Source: Stratiolaelaps scimitus
Lineage: Eukaryota > Arthropoda > Arachnida > Mesostigmata > Laelapidae
Direction: 5' to 3'
Assembly: GCA_019614645.1 (NCBI GenBank)
Contig: JABWDB010000035.1
Span: 3,100,001-3,164,000, forward strand
Length of the DNA: 64,000 nt
Numbering within the stretch: position 1 is the first letter of the stretch; each line of letters begins with the position of its first letter. Below, piece after piece: positions 61,351 to 64,000 of the stretch. A program made the position numbers and the translations under genes. Below the pieces are notes generated by a model. It saw only the letters and a program-made list of their open reading frames with translations. It did no database searches and was not told the origin of the DNA.

Positions 61351-62559
61351 GATGGAAGTCTACAGCGTTTTCGTTAACTACAACTCTAGCTACAATATAC
61401 AACATACGCCTTTGCGTCTAAGTGAAAACACAACCGTTAAGCGCATTTGCAATTTTCTTAGAAAAAATTCCTTAGGTACAGGCTTAAAAACTCTCTATGG
61501 GTACTTTGATCCGCGGGTTTCGCTTGGGAGAGCATTCCAGACAACAGACCTTTGAAAACGGAAGCATCGACGGCCGACATTATTAGAGTATGAGACAAGC
61601 AAAAGAAGCTTAGAACACCCATCACGAGTATTAGTGTCGAAAATCTAACATCACAAATATTGGGAAACACATCATGCAGGGTTTTAAAAAAGAGATACTC
61701 GACATCGGGGGGGGGGGGGGACGGCAAAATGTTAAGAGCTTTAACCAAAGCGCCACACGGCTCGGACGGAGGCAAACGGGGCTAACGTCGTACTGCTGTT
61801 GTTAAGGCAATTTAAAGATGGATAGAACTCTATTATCATAATTAAGATCGAAATATTTTATACCATAAGCCATAAGTGAGCTGAAGAACGCGTGATATAG
61901 ATTCTTCTGCACCGAGGAATTTCCGAACTCTTGAAATGCCTGCTACGGCCGCAGCTTATTCAAGGCGCAGTCGGTGGAAGTGCGCGAGACCAGTCAAGGC
62001 CTCACCGAGATATAGTATACCAAGTACCGAGCCGAAGAGACTCTAAACATCGGTACTCCTGCAGTACCGAAAGGTCACCGTCCGCAGTCGGCACGATCCC
62101 AATAAGGAAAGGGGGAATAAAAACTCCCTTATCAGCTTTACTTTATTGAAATGTTGATGAATATTTTCATGAGATTTCAGTGTCTAATTATTAGATAAAT
62201 ACATATATAAATTGCAATGAGGATAATGTTGTATATTCACTCAAAATAATATTTTGAGAATATGTCGTCATAACGAGTGATCATAACAATAGATCTAGAT
62301 GAATAGCTAGGGATTCGTCTCCACGATCCATTGCATGCTTAAGACTTGCAGAGAATTCTGCAACTGGTTGCAACCTTCCCCCGTTTTTTTTTCCGAAAGA
62401 CATATTGCTTATCGGACAAAATATTAAAGCTAGCGACAAATACAGAGCTGGTTGTCGCCTCCTGTAAACACTGCAAGTACTCTTTAGGTTTTAAGAGCCT
62501 TTGAAAATGTAGCACATTCAATCATAATGCCTATCAGCGCAGCATAACATAACATTGCG
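61351..62559. other. Unassigned stretch between two LINE pieces
   Basis: Open frames on both strands (61352-61555 +; 61458-61775 -, 105 codons) start directly after the oligo(A) of the R1-like fragment. I do not recognise them. A run of 14 G lies at 61707-61720. Confidence 0.4.
61707..61720. repeat. G14 homopolymer
   Basis: Fourteen consecutive G residues, the longest G tract in the window; prone to sequencing error. Confidence 0.9.
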
Positions 62560-64000
62560 GTTTATTTCCGGAACTGCAATTTTACAATGCTTAAGTTCTC
62601 GATTAAAAAAAAGGGTAAAAGTAAGAGTGTATTATCACCAAATTGTTCATGCAATTACGATTTCACAATTATAATAGATTATTCTGTCAACAGATATTTA
62701 CATTCACTCAAATTATTTACAATTCACAATATTCAGGGTATCTAGTTCACACAATTATATAACATTATAACTGCAATATTTTCTTTATCTCCTTGGCAAA
62801 CTTCCTGGTAGATGTGAGCTCCCTAACCTCCTTCGGGAGCGAGCTCCAAACCAACGGCATCTGATAAGCCAGAGACTGGCAAGTAGTTACCCTGACGGCT
62901 GTAGGTAGTACAAACTCTGTTGCCCGGCGAGAAGTTTTTCTGTCGACGGCCACAATGGGGAACGCGACATCGGACGGTATTATACCCTTGATCATTTTGA
63001 AAGCCAGAATCGCGGTGGAAACCTGACTTAACTTATCCACGGTGAGGAGTTTGTACCTGCCATAGAGATCGGTAACAGACTCTCTGCGGGACCTTCCAAA
63101 CACTGCTCGAAGTGCATCATTTTGAATTACTCTCCCTCTATCTACTACCTCTTTATATCCATTGCCCCAGATGGACATGACATATCCCAACGTCGGTATT
63201 AGCAAGGAATTGTAGACAAGCAAGAGGCAATTCTTCGGAAATCCAAGCTCTCGAAGACGTCGAATGCGAGCAATTACAGCGTAGCATTTAGGAGTGATAG
63301 CTCTCAAATGGGCAGACCATTTGAGATGCTTATGCAACAAAAGACCGAGGCATTTAGCCGTATCCGATAACGACACCTGCTCACCACAAAATAAAACTGA
63401 GTCTACCGGTCTCCTTCTCTGAGGTGTACAAAACAGAGTAAGGCAGGTTTTCCCCGCATTGACGACTAGACCAAATCTCCCAAAAATCTTTACTACATAC
63501 TCCACTTTCTCTATCGCAAGCAGTAACTCTGTTTGGTCCGCCGATGGTCTGATGCGAAACAGGAGTGTCGTGTCGTCTGCGTACGTAATTGTCTTACAGG
63601 GAACAACCTTCGCTATCTTTAATAAGATAAAATTGATCAGAATAATAAACATAAAGGGCCCCATGATGGACCCCTGTGGAGTCCCAATGTTAAGGACTTC
63701 CCAAGACGATGTCACCGACCCAAATTTCACGGCCTGCCGCCTGTCCATCAGATACGACCTGAACCAGCATAACACCATGTCGTTGCATCCAAGATGTTCG
63801 AGCATTTGCAAGAAGAGGGAGTGACGTAAACAGTTGAACGCCGCCGCTATATCCAAGAAAACCCCGAGGCACAGTTACTTGGATTCCAGCGCTGTAGACA
63901 CTTCGTGGCATAAATGCGCAAGGGCCAAGTCGGTTGAGCGGGACTTGCGAAAACCAAATTGGCATGGTGAGAAGAAGTTCAGGGCAGAGAGATGTCGATC
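62560..64000 (-). mobile_element. LINE (APE-type non-LTR), 3' part, well preserved
   Basis: It holds the reverse transcriptase and C-terminal domain (62765 to the window end), a 3' UTR of about 200 bases, and the family-1 tail at 62560-62605 (GAACTTAAGCATTGTAAAAT then TGCAGTTCC and AATAAACCGC). The 5' part lies beyond the window. The tail agrees with the SINEs at 6137, 14147 and 56020, so this is the best candidate for the partner LINE clade. Confidence 0.9.
62765..64000 (-). pseudogene. LINE ORF2 reverse transcriptase (partial), one in-frame stop
   Basis: The frame is open from the window end to TAA at 62767-62765, except for one TAA at 63877-63875 where the motif expects a codon before LCLGVFLD. 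Motifs in order: QFGFRKSRSTDLALAHL, motif A FLDIAAAFNCL (catalytic Asp), fingers WFRSYLMDRRQAVKFG, motif B GTPQGSIMGPF, motif C YADDTTLLFRI with both Asp. Then come FGLVVNAGKTCLTLF and CLGLLLHKHLKWSAHL. The C-terminal domain follows (CYAVIARIRRLRELG, LLLVYNSLLIPTLGYVMSIW, VIQNDALRAVFGRSRRES). RT primes cDNA synthesis at the nicked target. All catalytic residues are intact; a CAA-to-TAA change would explain the single stop. Confidence 0.9.

Noticed and set aside
63459..63824. 121-codon + strand ORF
   Set aside because: Antisense to the reverse transcriptase at 62765-64000.
1..64000. CRISPR arrays, phage or bacterial operons
   Set aside because: No regularly spaced direct repeats, ribosome-binding sites or gene clusters; splice signals and non-LTR elements point to an animal genome.

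Overview
The window is eukaryotic nuclear DNA. It has long spliced introns, abundant TA and AAT microsatellites, many dead non-LTR retrotransposon (LINE) pieces and tRNA-derived SINEs. The one confidently recognised host gene is the 3' half of a tachykinin-type neuropeptide receptor (class A GPCR) on the + strand. Its sequence reads as an arthropod receptor. I lean towards a chelicerate such as a mite or tick, but cannot fix the species.

Layout. 1-16897: the last three coding exons of the receptor (TM5 at 2295-2445; TM6-TM7 at 13351-13547; helix 8 and C-tail at 16552-16897). They are separated by introns of about 10.9 kb and 3.0 kb, and all junction phases agree. The introns carry a + strand LINE fossil (4558-5300), two SINE copies and several tail fragments. 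16898-32756: mostly unassigned DNA, with a full tRNA-headed SINE (18864-19112), an 86-bp truncated insertion with an 18-bp target-site duplication (28453-28574) and one unexplained minus-strand ORF (28556-28912). 32757-37931: a mosaic of minus-strand LINE parts (ORF1 with zinc knuckles, endonuclease, reverse transcriptase, 3' tail), interrupted by a + strand endonuclease fragment. 37932-54736: mostly unassigned, with a CpG-rich island (40925-41290), a second tiny insertion with a perfect 15-bp target-site duplication (41576-41668) and an 82-bp perfect palindrome (41691-41772). 54737-57060: a decayed minus-strand LINE split by a + strand SINE. 60951-61350: a deleted R1-like LINE fragment on the + strand. 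62560-64000: a minus-strand LINE with a nearly open reverse transcriptase that runs off the window end.

The mobile elements form a connected set. LINE copies ending at 32757 and 62560 share their last ~50 bases with the tRNA-derived SINEs at 6137-6270, 14147-14284 and 56020-56190. This is the expected signature of SINEs mobilised by a partner LINE that recognises the 3' tail. A second SINE family has the tail GAACAGCTGAGRGTYAGCTC plus A-rich sequence, and shows the freshest insertion scars in the window. A third ~60-base tail ending in oligo(A) is attached to two unrelated LINE bodies (36845-36908 and 61291-61350). I saw no CRISPR array, operon or rRNA, and no clear functional tRNA gene. I did not find a convincing new biological system; the most notable items are the modular tail sharing and the perfect palindrome.
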